A stretch of DNA of 64,000 nucleotides. Source: Glandiceps talaboti. Its lineage: Eukaryota; Hemichordata; Enteropneusta; Spengelidae. Both the position numbers and the translations under genes were made by a program. The notes beneath the pieces are model-generated. The model was not told the origin of the DNA. It was given only the letters and a program-made list of their open reading frames with translations, and ran no database searches. The stretch spans positions 28,537,595 to 28,601,594 of the forward strand of contig NC_135549.1 in NCBI RefSeq assembly GCF_964340395.1, written 5' to 3'. Of the stretch, positions 1 to 12,243 are shown in pieces; the first letter of the stretch is position 1; every line of letters begins with the position of its first letter.

Positions 1-430
1 ACAGTCGGTGACACAGTGGGAGTTCCTCGTCAATTCAAAATACTTATATTGAATTTTTATCGAATCGTTAATTTCTGTCTTTATGTCTAAAATACTAGAT
101 TTGAGTTCATCCAAAATCACGTAATGGTTCATTTATGTCTCGGATCTAGAAGGAAGAATGCCACAAATACCATTTTATTTGCAAGAAAAAGGAGAATCTC
201 TGACAAAGGTAAACACAGCTTATGCCCCTTTAATAGGACGTCACCCGAGACTGGGGCCTTGATCATGTCTTTCTGCCTTAAAGCCGGGGGTGTTCCAAGT
301 TGTGACGTTGTCTTGGGTGCCCATCATAGTACTTTTTGTTGTATTTCCACATAATATACAATTAGAAGACTTCACCTCACAGAAACGTCAAGTAAACTTC
401 TACAACGAATGACAGTATGTTAGAACTTAC
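1..430. other. intronic or flanking DNA left of the HPD-like exon
   Basis: On the minus strand this is the beginning of the intron after the HPD-like first exon. I found no convincing second exon. A 76-codon plus-strand frame at 124-354 has no recognisable features. Confidence 0.5.
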
Positions 431-776
431 CAACTGGTGTACCGATCACAGCCATTTTGATTGTCCCATTCCCATCCTTCAATAAAGCCGGTGCTTCGAT
501 CTCAGTTGCTCCATTAGCCACAGCTCTTTTAAAGACACCGTCCACATTTCTGACTTCCAGAGCACAGTCGAAGACCGTGTCGCCAGATATCACACAGTCC
601 TCTGGTCGCTGGGAAAATACGAATACACTGTCCTTCGATCTACAGGCATACTGGGGAACGTCCGGGTCGTTGAAGTTGACGGCGAACAGGTAGAATCTAA
701 ACTGTTTACAGAACTGCTTAGCTCTAGCCGATGCATCGACGCAGGCAACTTCAAAGTGATGCAGGGTGGCAGCCAT
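431..776 (-). CDS. 4-hydroxyphenylpyruvate dioxygenase-like protein, first coding exon (partial gene)
   Basis: The minus strand encodes about 115 residues from MAATLHHFEVACVDASARAK to GTPVG and then meets a donor, GTAAGT (complement of 425-430), so the gene continues left, outside the window. The translation resembles the N-terminal vicinal-oxygen-chelate (glyoxalase-fold) half of HPD/HPDL: an initial beta strand LHHFEVAC, a helix with FCKQFRF, a strand with DSVFVFSQ, then FDCALEVRNVDGVFKRAVANGA, which matches the family pattern of a strand, an acidic turn and a helix ending in a conserved GA. The metal ligands of HPD proteins lie mostly in the C-terminal half, which is absent. The very short N-terminus before the first strand looks more like HPDL (mitochondrial, ubiquinone-headgroup pathway) than HPD (tyrosine catabolism), but the choice is an inference. 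The start is the only ATG before the domain. Confidence 0.65.
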
Positions 777-2720
777 ATTGAGACAATGATTCTTTCAACA
801 AGTTCTGAAATAAGAACAATGCAATGCAGAACGTTCAAGTTTTTGGCGAGGTGAAAAAACTACAGAATGACTCAAATTTGTTACAAGAACATTGTCTTAT
901 GAGAAGACGGTCACGTGATTTGGGGGTTTATTAGATTTACATATATAATTAAATGTAAGAGATTGCACGTGAGATATCAGTTTTGGGTTTTGACGTACAT
1001 CAGGTTACGTCAAGGCGGGTACGGCCGCCTGTTGTGGTTTAATCACATGATTGCAGAGGAAATAAGAGTTATTACGGCCAGATAAGATAGTGTTTCCGAT
1101 AACACGACCTACTATAGTTTAAGCCAACGCACCTAAACATTTTTTATATGCAAAAAGATAAAATTACGACAATTTATTTTTATTTCTCTGTAGATTTTCT
1201 TGCCAAAGTATCTTTGGTTACTTTTTTAAATTCATATTCCAGAGAGAAACGATGTCATTTCAGTCTATAACAACACAGTCTGTATATTGTGTTTGTCTAC
1301 TTCTGAATCACATAATTATCTTCATTTATTTCTTTTACACCTCAGCAACTGTTATGAAAGTATTGTGACCAACAAATATCTTGTCTTTTGTCGAAGAATT
1401 TTTTTAAATGTAAAATAAAATAAAATCCCGACCCTACCTTACCTATTTTCTGAAGTCATATTATCGAAAACAAACATTGTTTTAATGTTTTGTCAACTAG
1501 CCCGTGGAGCTCTACGGAGAACTGGCGCATTATAAAATGGTCTTATTGTTATAAGTGTACAACGTTTTAAACGGGAAACTTGAAGGTCCACGACTCGGAT
1601 ATAATACCAAACTTTATCACAATAGTATTTGTTTCGTAAATATGACACCCGCATGTCTGCGTCTGGTTGCAGTATGTTTAAAATTTTATTTCATGTGAAC
1701 AAAATATGGCAAGAAATTGCGATCTTTTGGAATGTATAGTTTGTTATTGGCGTGATTTTATGAAACAGAGACAGTGAACACTACTCTGCAACGCGCTGTA
1801 ATACGTCTCGAATAAAGGAATATAATGATGTCGAAAACTCGATTATCAGCAACAAATGCATGGTCTTACGGTTACATATGCACCTTCAACTGAAAGATGC
1901 GTGAATTTTCAAGTGAATGAAAAATAAGTGTTTCAATGATTGCTTATCGAATTTGACTTCACAACTTTTAATATTTGGACCATTCTAACTTCTGAGTTTA
2001 TCCTGGTAGACGCTTTTCACATTTGCTTTGTGTGGTTTATCACCTTCGTAATTCTAGTTGTTCATCGTCCTTGAGCGACCAGTTTATCGGGTAAACAATA
2101 CACATCATTATGTTAGTTTGCTAAAATATTATTTCACGACTGTATCGAATGTGACAGTGAAGGTGAAGTACGAAATCAACCATCAAATTCGTATACAGGT
2201 CACACGAGAAGTCACACTTATTTGTTTTGAGCTCGGGCCCGCGATTGCGTCGTTTTAATTCTACGTCACTTCGTTACGTCAGTCGACCGACACTCCGTTT
2301 ATCTATTGAAAATAATCCTCGTATCACGCGATCCGCTGTACGTATACTTTAATACCAATACATGACGAACTGCTTAGAAACCACACCGTGATTATACATC
2401 TTGGACATGCGTCACATAGCAAAAAAACAATGCGATTTATTATTAATTCTGAATACCAGGTGAGATATCTACCGATTATGAGACACGGTTCATCATTTTG
2501 TAGTGTTTGGAAATTGAATATATGAAATTTTAAACAGTAGTTATCACGAAAGGGTTAACGTTACACGTGCAGTCTGTTCATACTCAGACCATTATAGTGG
2601 TCTGAGGTTCATTCTCATGATGCACGACTCTGACAAATCAGGTAGGATAAACCGTCGACATCACTCATCCATACCATATATAGTAGAGAAGCTATACTCA
2701 TACCATAGGGTAAAGGACAA
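777..2720. other. AT-rich intergenic stretch upstream of the HPD-like gene
   Basis: The promoter of the minus-strand HPD-like gene should lie just above 776, but I see no clear TATA box. A small GC-rich patch around 1012-1033 (GGCGGGTACGGCCGCC) is the only notable motif. Around 2570-2610 there is a short hairpin (CAGACCAC...GTGGTCTG type) that also occurs near 9960-10000. No gene is visible. Confidence 0.4.
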
Positions 2721-3174
2721 ATAATCAATTTAGTTCTCATTTTCCGGATTTCTAATATTATTTTCTCTGTAAAGTTTTAAATATTGTTTCCCCTCACCCC
2801 CCCCCCTTTTTTTTTCTACTGTGATCACTGTCTTTACGCAGTGAGTGTAAACATGTACTGATCCAACCATAGACCATGTGGAGGGTCTATGATCCAACTA
2901 ATGGCAGTACATACTGACTGTGTACTGTGTACTGTGTACTGCCGATAGTCGGATCAGTAGATGTTTACACTAATTGAACAATGTGTTAATTGGGGCAATT
3001 AGCTCGTGGGTTTGTTCTAGGATTAGCAAGCTACTAATTAATGCAAAGCTGATAAACTCTGATAAGACATTGATATCAGGTAGGAAATAGAATAAAACAG
3101 AGAGGAAACTTTATATGAAATATACAGAAAATAATATTAGAAATCCGGAGAATCATGGGAACAAAATTGATTAT
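2721..3174. repeat. fold-back (inverted-repeat) element, about 450 bp
   Basis: Outer arms 2721-2771 and 3123-3174 are imperfect reverse complements: the left arm contains TTCCGGATTTCTAATATTAT and the right arm ATAATATTAGAAATCCGGAG. An inner pair, GTGTAAACATGTACTGATCC near 2850 and GGATCAGTAGATGTTTACAC near 2951, nests inside it. The centre has a triplicated GTACTGT. It is best read as a non-autonomous DNA element or MITE. No protein is encoded. Confidence 0.7.
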
Positions 3175-4917
3175 TATATTTCGTCATTGTCCCTGTGCCC
3201 ATAGCGACTAATAAATTTTAAGGGGAAGCTGCAACATGTCTACGTTTCAGACTATAAGATTACAACATATAGGTGTGCAAAACTGTCGTCTTTCGGAGCT
3301 ATATAGAAAACTGTCGGCCCAGAGCAAAAGAACAGTTCTATCAAGTCCTTGCGACGTGGCTCTCGTGATAAGATAACACTAATGCGAGAAACTGGAATTG
3401 AAACCTTGGCCATCAAGGGACGACCTTTATAACAATTGATGAACTAAAATTCACCCCCACCCCACCCCACCTCAATACTGACGTCATCACCAAGCTTGTA
3501 TTGTTGACGGCTGATTTCTACAGATATCGCTTCCGTATATTTTTGACTGTGCGTGGTCTCATTGAAATTAATGTCAATGGATAAATATGTATTGTTTTAA
3601 ATCTGACTATGCTGGCCACCCGGAAACTTGTTTAAAATATTTGCTGGATACTATTATGCATTTACTGGGCACACTTCTTAGAATCTTAAGACAACTACCA
3701 AATGCTTTACATCAAGAGACTGGTATACATAATTATATGTATGATTTTAACTAGTTTGACCAGTAGTAATCAGTTTCTAATGTAAGACTAATTTACGCAA
3801 GCGATATAAAAACATAATACACAAGTGCACATTCAAAATACACTGCGAGCGAACTTTGAAATCACAGGCACTAGAACAAATCCTTCGAATTCGAAGAGAA
3901 AATTACCAAAAGATGGTCATAGCCCTGACAAATTTAAACACGAAAAGGAAAAAAAGAATTTGTGACAGTTATTGATGTTTAAATTTAACAGAATCTGAAG
4001 GTGGGTATCAGTTGTATAACACGTCTTTACCATCAGGGCATCACCCATTTCTTCGAGAACACGGGGTTTGTCATCGACCGGGACGTCATTTTGGTCATGT
4101 CAACACCGAGATTCAATTTCCTGGTTTAGCTAATACGTACATGGAAATGACCACACACTACACTAACCATTGTTTTTGTTTACTTGGTTTCCTATGCAAA
4201 ATGGATAAACCATCTATCTATCTATCTATCAAATATCACTGCATTTAGCATTTCAAAATATCATAAATGATAGACAAGTTAAAGCTGCTTGCTTATTGGT
4301 TCTTATTTTATTAAACTTGGTTTTGTTTATTTACCAGTTAGCTTGTTTTAATGATTAAATTAAGAAAAATAACAACAAAATTACATAACATTCGACTGCA
4401 AAATTCACAACATACCTGTATAGACGTAGGTCTGTTTCAATGTATGACGTATTTACAAGGATAAGGCAAATTTTTTGATGATATTGAGATTTTCTTATAT
4501 ATATAATATAATTATTCTTGATCCAAGACATTGGGAGGTCCTTATAATTAGCCGTAACTCACAGTTTCACGGTTTTCTATCTTCAGACGGCTAAATCAGT
4601 TTGTCGAGGTTTATTTTTTCGCGTAAGATGTTGATTATACTTAATTGCGTAACATGATGGTCGGACTAATCAATCTACTTCTTATGGGGGAGTTCTTATG
4701 TGGTTGGTGATGTAGAATTTATTCTCGTGGCGGCATTTCGAAACCAATTGCAACTCAAAAAAAATGTCTATATGTCATATATATGCTTCTGTGTATCTTA
4801 CTTGATACTGTGTAATTTACACCGCTCTACATACATATGCATTGCGCACTAGTACTGTTGACTCCAGCATAGACATTTTACATATACCGAGTTATATTTT
4901 TACATATACCGCTCGAG
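3175..4917. other. intergenic, no confident gene
   Basis: The sequence is mostly AT-rich. At 3992-4130 the plus strand has an AG acceptor (TTTAACAG) followed by two simultaneously open frames of about 45 and 80 residues. One reads GISCITRLYHQGITHFFENT and looks protein-like, but no donor or homologous family can be recognised, so I do not call an exon. Confidence 0.3.
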
Positions 4918-5271
<354 letters not shown>

Positions 5272-5359
5272 AGAACAATTTACTGTTTATTATATAGATA
5301 ATAGATACTTATATATATATATATATATACTCGGTATATATAACTATACCGCGACCGTC

Positions 5360-5407
5360 AGTCGTCTGATGATCCCATCAGCGTGAAACATTGTGTATTA
5401 AGCGACT
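5360..5407 (+). ncRNA. degenerate hammerhead-ribozyme-like core
   Basis: CTGATGA (5366-5372) and GAAAC (5385-5389) are spaced as in a hammerhead. Flanking GTCGT (before) and GCGAC (after) could form stem I. A potential stem III ACA/UGU is present. Stem II (TCCC...GCGT) no longer pairs and the residue before the expected cleavage site is not U, so this copy is probably inactive. CTATACCGC lies 14 bases upstream of the core, and the same 9-mer lies upstream of the 34.6-kb ribozyme. Confidence 0.4.
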
Positions 5408-5443
5408 CATCAGTATGTTGTTTGATATTGCTGTATATATATG

Positions 5444-5448
<5 letters not shown>

Positions 5449-5521
<73 letters not shown>
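5449..5521. repeat. (AT)n microsatellite
   Basis: About 36 AT units follow TGTATGTA. Apparent poly-(Ile-Tyr) reading frames over it on both strands are simply the dinucleotide repeat. Confidence 0.95.
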
Positions 5522-5526
<5 letters not shown>

Positions 5527-6774
5527 GTACATGTGGGCGTGTAAGTATATTGTACACAACATGCAATGTTATGCAACATTCTCTGATATTCGAATGTCTA
5601 TGGAAGCACACACTAAATCTAAAATCATATCAACCATAGTTTTAACATTGCCGTTGTTTCGTAATACGAATTGACGCATCACATATATACAATGGCATAC
5701 AATGGTATGAACAATGTCAATGTACGTATCATCAGACTTCGACCTGCATCAGCTTACGTCATTCCAAATCGTACCTTCCATTTACTCTACAATGACTAGG
5801 GTCCACATACAATTTAGATTATAATATGGTAAACGGCGACATCAATCCGGTTTGCACAGCAATTTTTTCTCCATTTTGATATGAGATATAAAATCTAACT
5901 CAAGATTAACGACTCGTGAAACTCTAGAGTGTCAGCAGCGGTGATATCCGAAACATAAAGAAATGGAAGGAAGTTTTATGGTTGAACATTTTACAAAATG
6001 AATCAAATGTCGTGAACTTGATGGATATTGTCAAGTTAACCAAAAATACACGTTGATCAGTATGTTTGTGGACACCAACTTGGTTAAAAATAACAAGAAC
6101 ATTGTAATAATGTTTATGATTATTGTAATTGAAACTTGAAAACTTTCCAGTTACAAAGTCATATGATTATGATTGTGAAATCATTGAAAACGATATTTTT
6201 GTTATTCATTTTAACAACTCCAAACACCAAAAACAAGCCAAAACCTAAGAATAATTATTCGTAAAACTTACACTCCAGTACTTCTTGGACAGGCTGTCGG
6301 GCTGTTTTGATATGAATGTTACTAGTAATCTGCCATAAGGGTCTGAGCTATGTATATATGCAAATGCAACATTTCGGCCATGTAGTCATCACGTGATCAT
6401 CATTTTTGATATTGACCTACGGTCTCATGGTTTTCTTTAATTTCCATTGCTTGCAAAATTACATGAACAGCTTTGGGAATTGGGCAAGTGGATAAGAACA
6501 CCGTAACGCATGGGGTGTTTCATTCAAAGGTATCAAGAGAACACTCATCCGATATTTGTTGTGGGCCTGAGAAAGCCGCGGACCTGACCATTTCCTGTTT
6601 TGTACACCAGCCGGAACTTCGTCCTTGACTGGAATGTTAACACGGAGAGCGTGATAGCATTTTCCGTCATGAAATATTGGTTTTTGACCCCAACTTTGGT
6701 CATTCAGCAAATAGTCTGTATATTGTATACGATCGAGTCTCTGTAAAGTTAAAATATGTCTCTCATATATACCT

Positions 6775-6776
<2 letters not shown>
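5522..6776. other. intergenic, no confident gene
   Basis: On the minus strand, 6459-6720 stays open for about 85 codons (with DGKCYHALRVNIPVKDEV). It has no start before an (AT)n run, no clear splice sites and no recognisable family. The rest is AT-rich without features. Confidence 0.35.

Positions 6777-6811
<35 letters not shown>
6777..6811. repeat. (AT)n microsatellite
   Basis: Short uninterrupted AT tract. Confidence 0.9.
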
Positions 6812-6815
<4 letters not shown>

Positions 6816-7763
6816 CACAGTGCGAGCGTCGAAACAGAGATACATTCGTATCGACTTATTATTTCCCTGTTGGATATTTTTTACAGGCCACATCTATACA
6901 TCGTCTGTAAGACTCCATATACACTGGTGATCTTTTAAACCAACAAAGTAGACGACACATGAAGACTGTTAGATTTTGAAACGAAAAAATAATAAAATAA
7001 TCGTGACGAAAATGAGTCTTCGAATTTTGTGACAAAATATGGTAGGAGGTTTTAAAGTTATCGTTTGGTCGAACGTGCAACCATAAGTGTATCAAGAAAG
7101 ATCACTGGGGAGTAAATTGATACCTCACACAAATCATTATTTGACACTATTTCGTATACAATCTGGTTCACAAGTCAACCTAGTGGCCTATTCTTAGCAT
7201 TAAAGGGCTCTCAGCTCAAAAGATGAAAGCAAATGCTTCGAGGTCCGACTATCCCAAAGGTCAAATTAGCATGACAATGGACGAGTCAGGTCGCTATCTA
7301 TCAGTGTATGTGTTTATTAAAGGCAATCAGTACCTGACGTATACTCCGACAACCTTGGAGGCTGGACAATGCATGTTCTACCAGCTGAAACACTTGGAAC
7401 GGTTGGAAAGGGCTTATTTGCATAAAAAAAACCTGCATCATCGTTACAAATGTCATATTAGCATAAACTGTCGGAGTGAAGTTCATTAAACTTTACACCA
7501 GGGGGTTTTCCTCAGTAGTTAATTAACAAACAAACAAACTAACTTACAAACTTACTTACTTACTAACTAACTAATAACTAACCACAAACCTTGTTGAACG
7601 ATTTTGGCTTTTACTCTTTGGTGTATTACAGTGGATTTTGTGAATTTTAATAGTATAGCAATAAAAAAATGTAATTGGAAGCTACATTGACAACTAAGAT
7701 ATATCATACATATGTATATACATGTACATATATATACACATATATACATGGCGTAATTCATGT

Positions 7764-7764
<1 letters not shown>
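6812..7764. other. intergenic, no confident gene
   Basis: A plus-strand frame at 7223-7489 (88 codons) has no recognisable domain. 7520-7580 is an AACA/AACT-rich simple stretch. Nothing else stands out. Confidence 0.35.

Positions 7765-7841
<77 letters not shown>
7765..7841. repeat. (AT)n microsatellite
   Basis: About 38 AT units interrupted once by a G. Confidence 0.95.
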
Positions 7842-7844
<3 letters not shown>

Positions 7845-8040
7845 TATCATATAATATAGTTATACAATAGACACAGGCTTGGACAGATAAACAAAAAGGT
7901 GGAGCAGCGTTGTCTCTTTCCACCGGTGTATATTGTACTTACGGTATGCCCGTCAAGTTCACAGGATGGCAGGATTAGCCCTTCTCACCCTCGTTTGATA
8001 TATAAATGATGTAATTCGTGATGTGTGTATATGTAATATA

Positions 8041-8042
<2 letters not shown>

Positions 8043-8130
<88 letters not shown>
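8043..8130. repeat. (AT)n-(GA)n compound microsatellite
   Basis: About 34 AT units change into about 10 GA units at 8110. Confidence 0.95.
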
Positions 8131-9290
8131 AATTAACGAAATAACATATTTGTTTTTACTTTGCTCTGATCCTCCGTAAATAACGCCATCTATAATCCAT
8201 AGAAATCCATGACTCTGAGACTAAAAGTTATCTACGTAACTTAGATATCGACTCTCCTGTCAAACATGTCATGTACTCTAAGATTGAACTAGTTGTATGT
8301 AGTTTGTACAATATCAAGTAAGCGAATTAAACAGAATCATGTAACGACTGTTCTGTCTCTACAGGTGTGATGGTATTAAGTGAATGTTCGGGGGCAAACA
8401 ACTTCTTCCATTACCTTCGATGATATATAACACGTGACATTTGACATTGACCTAACTTTGAATTACGTCACATGTCAACCATGGTAGTAGATATATGGAT
8501 GTCGTCATGCGTTTTCGAATGTAAGTCTATAATACCATATAATAGTTGATATAAATAGACCACAGTCAGTACTAACGCCTACAAGGAGGGGGTCTATTCC
8601 AGGTTGTGGTACTGTGGAAAAAACGAAATGCATAAAGTACATGAATCCCCACCCCAAGCCCCCCCCCCCAACCCCACGCCTTGCAAACTATGTCGATGAG
8701 TCGTCTCATACTACATCGAGTAATGTAGATAAAGCTGAAACCTGAACAAAAACAATAACACATGTTCGACATAGGACAGTACAAATTGGAATATGGTTGT
8801 TTGAAAACGATTGCGACGTTGCCATCCGTCTAACGGGTCCGTGGTAGACAGATCGATACGTCCGTTTTTAATTTACCATACCAAAGGAACCATATATTTT
8901 ACTGTCCTATTGATTCTTGGAACCACGAACAATACAATCTCCGTATCTATGTTACACATATAAAGTAAGAAAAAAGCTCAGCTTTTATCAAATTTCGTAA
9001 AACATCTTCAGGAACAGAGTATTGTTATGTCGCTGGAACTTTTAACATTTTAAATGTTAATTTGTAAGGTCAAGAAAGGAGAATGAAGTAACATTCCTGT
9101 GGCATGATATTTACGTCCGTCACTCTACAGTGTTCCTGGCGCCGTATAGACAGTATAGTGAACCTCATAGTTTGACCTACTATATAGTTATCAACTCTAG
9201 ATCTTTTAAAGTTCACCTGACATTTTAGAAACTTTTTGCGATATGCAAATGTGAAATTTGGAACAGCACATTGACAATATGCCGACTTGA
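8131..9290. other. intergenic, no gene seen
   Basis: No protein or RNA gene is visible. A C-rich run near 8640-8675 and scattered TGACCT half-sites are the only patterns. Confidence 0.4.
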
Positions 9291-9294
9291 TGAA

Positions 9295-9562
9295 TAGAGT
9301 TGATATATATTGACCTCAGTGACCCTATTAGTTCAGACGTAAAATGTCAACTCCGCCCCGGGAGAGTTGAGTTTTAAGCCCCGCCTCTTTTTTGAAGTGG
9401 AACGATCAGTGTGTGGTACTTTAAACTAACGAATACTACGGTTACAGAACTTTTATAATCACTTGGAGTCAAAGAGTCCATCGTTCGACACGAGCCTTGT
9501 CCGAGTCTATAAGCTGCTTGCGTTGTAGTACATCTCATACCCAGTCGGGACATCATCTCAAG
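9295..9562 (+). promoter_or_regulatory. candidate promoter and untranslated first exon of the FOXRED2-like gene
   Basis: GC-box-like elements (CCGCCCCGG at 9352, CCCCGCCTC near 9379) are followed by a stretch ending CATCTCAAG|GTAAGAG, a strong splice donor at 9563. It is on the same strand as the oxidoreductase that starts at 11413, and no other gene lies between. An acceptor CCACAG just before the 5' leader (about 11383) would allow a join. This is inferred from motif placement only. Confidence 0.3.
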
Positions 9563-10212
9563 GTAAGAGAGAGTATTGTTAACTGTTCCTTCTCATGTCG
9601 TAACTTATAGGGATAGAACCCTGGAAGTTAGAAATATTTTACTGGCACATCATATTTTTTGCACCTATCGTCATTCTGGAAAACACTGCAGCAAACATCG
9701 ATCGGTAAAATGAAATCTGTGCTGCAAGTACAAATCTCGTTGAGTATTGCCGTTGCTGAATGCTCTCGCAAATTGTGTATTTAGCCCTCAGGGTCTTTTC
9801 AAGTTGAAGAATCAAAGTCCGGAATTCATAAAATCCTAAAACGTGGAAAGATTAATTCAATCCTGAAAACCGATCGAAAAAGACACTTATGAAAAGAAAA
9901 TCCCCATTGTCTGTCAGGTCAACTTTCGCAAATAAGATCCGACAAGTCAAATTGCAGTCTGTTCGTGATCAGACCACTAACGAGTGTAGTAGTGGTCTGA
10001 GGCACAAGGCAATACTAGGTAAATCTCCAACCATAAACTATAGTAAGTTGTTATAGTAAACGTGTAAAAGTCTGGCTTAATTTTCTTTACAAAAAGTACA
10101 ATACACTCGAACTTCATTATTTAGAAGTAAATGCGAGTCTAGAGGCCGGGACTGCAGAGTGTAATATGGGTGGTTAAATACACACAGGGGAAACCAAGAC
10201 TGTCAGTCAGTC

Positions 10213-10248
<36 letters not shown>

Positions 10249-10273
10249 TATGTGGTCTGTCTGAGTATGTGTC

Positions 10274-10342
<69 letters not shown>

Positions 10343-10429
10343 GTAGCTAGCTGTGTATGTATGTATGTATGTGTGTGTATGTATGTATGTATGTATGTAT
10401 GTATGTATGTATGTATGTATGTATGTATG

Positions 10430-10460
<31 letters not shown>

Positions 10461-10471
10461 GTCTGTATCTA

Positions 10472-10505
<34 letters not shown>

Positions 10506-10585
10506 AGTCTCTGTGTGTGTGAGTATGTGTCTGTCTGTCCGTCTCTCTGTCTGTCTAGCTATGTATGTATGTGTGTGAGTATGTG

Positions 10586-10620
<35 letters not shown>

Positions 10621-10638
10621 GTCTGTCTGAGTGTGCAG

Positions 10639-10669
<31 letters not shown>

Positions 10670-11382
10670 ATCACATCGTCATTCTTATACGATATCAGAC
10701 TGATACCCGATGAAATTTGTCAGTTGTTAGATGAGATTCACCATCTCTTAGTAGTCATGGTAACGTAAGAATATGTATGTAAGACAAAAGTAATCACTAA
10801 GAACCAGAAAGTCACATGTTGTGAAAAAAGGAGAGAATGACAGCAATGAATATAATCTAACACAGTTCACTTTACCACAAGTCAAATGTTGTGTTGTTAC
10901 ATTTAGATCGATTTTTTTTTGTTTGTCATGTCACAGCCTATGTCAGGACACTGTTTGCTTTATCGACGGAACTGTCAAATATGGTGACAGGTCAAAAAAT
11001 ATACTTTTATGGACATGAACATTTTCAAATATTTTTTACGTGATATACATGTAATTGTGGAATTTAATGACATATAATTGTAAAGGTGAATATTTGAATA
11101 AATTGAGGACGAAATTGGGAAATAGAGTGACAGGTACGCAGTGACGTCAGAATGAAAATTTGACCCGGCCGGGTTGTCATCCAGACTCGTGCTATACGTT
11201 GACAAGGTTAAATAAGGTCAGGTCAAGTAAGGTCAGTGGATTACAATTGATATGCAAATACGACATTTACCATTTGGAACAATACAGAGTGGGTATACCA
11301 TATAAAATGTTTCAAACGAACCCAGATTTAATTGTGAAACCCAGGAGGTGTTCTAATTCAATCCCATCTTCGTTCGTCCACA
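9563..11382. other. probable 5' intron or intergenic DNA with microsatellites
   Basis: It contains the TG/CTGT/ATGT cluster listed separately, and a hairpin (CAGACCACTA...TAGTGGTCTG) at 9973-10000 that resembles one near 2595. No coding sequence is recognised. Confidence 0.35.
10200..10665. repeat. compound (TG)n/(CTGT)n/(ATGT)n microsatellite cluster
   Basis: A mosaic of TG, CTGT and ATGT runs about 460 bp long. The apparent Cys-Val-Cys-Leu frames are repeat artefacts. Confidence 0.95.
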
Positions 11383-11412
11383 GATAACTTGGTGAATAGA
11401 TTCATCTCAACC

Positions 11413-12170
11413 ATGGCAGAAAAAACAGGTGTGTAGAAAAAATCCAACTTTTCGGTAAATCAGTTTATTGGCATCTTACAATTCTCTTTCCGAAACTTCT
11501 CTTTCCAACTTCCAAAGCGATATGATATAAATGATGTTATATTTAAATGTATTTTTTTTCAAATCTGTAGACATTCCTAAACAATTTTCTTTTTCTACAT
11601 TTCGTTGAAATATAAAGTTATTAAAGTTAATAAAGTTTCCTAATACCACGTGATGCCTTTCTAAACTTATATAGACTGTGGTATTTAGCATAGACTTACT
11701 AATCTACCAGTTTGAATGTCCGTATACCATGTAATGTATGTATTTATATTTACATTCTGCCGCATAGATTTCGAATACATAGTGTTAGGGGGTGGTATCT
11801 CAGGCGTCCAGATGGGGTACTTTATGCAGAAGTACGGTATGGACTACTTGGTGGTGGAGAGAGCCGATGGACCAGGCTCTTTTTACCGTACTATGCCACG
11901 TCATCGTACACTTATTTCAATCAATAAAAAATACAACGTGTTCCCTGAACCTGAATTCAATCTAAGACATGACTGGAATTCATTGATCAATGATGAAGAA
12001 GACGAACCATTACTGTTCACCAACTATACCGATAAACTTTTTCCAAATGCTGACATTTTAGTCAAGTATGTATATTTTGTTGATATCAGTTTGTTTCGTT
12101 CAAAGGAGGGTAAAATGTTTTATTTTGACGCCTGCCAGATAAAGATAGAGAGAGAGAGAGAAAGAGAGAG

Positions 12171-12243
<73 letters not shown>

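Noticed and set aside
3992-4245. Plus-strand exon after TTTAACAG
   Set aside because: Two overlapping open frames, no clear donor, no recognised family.
10353-10703. Cys/Val/Ser-rich open frames
   Set aside because: They follow directly from CTGT/ATGT tetranucleotides, which lack stop codons in several frames; the same holds at 15.1-15.4, 16.9-17.2 and 22.9-23.2 kb.
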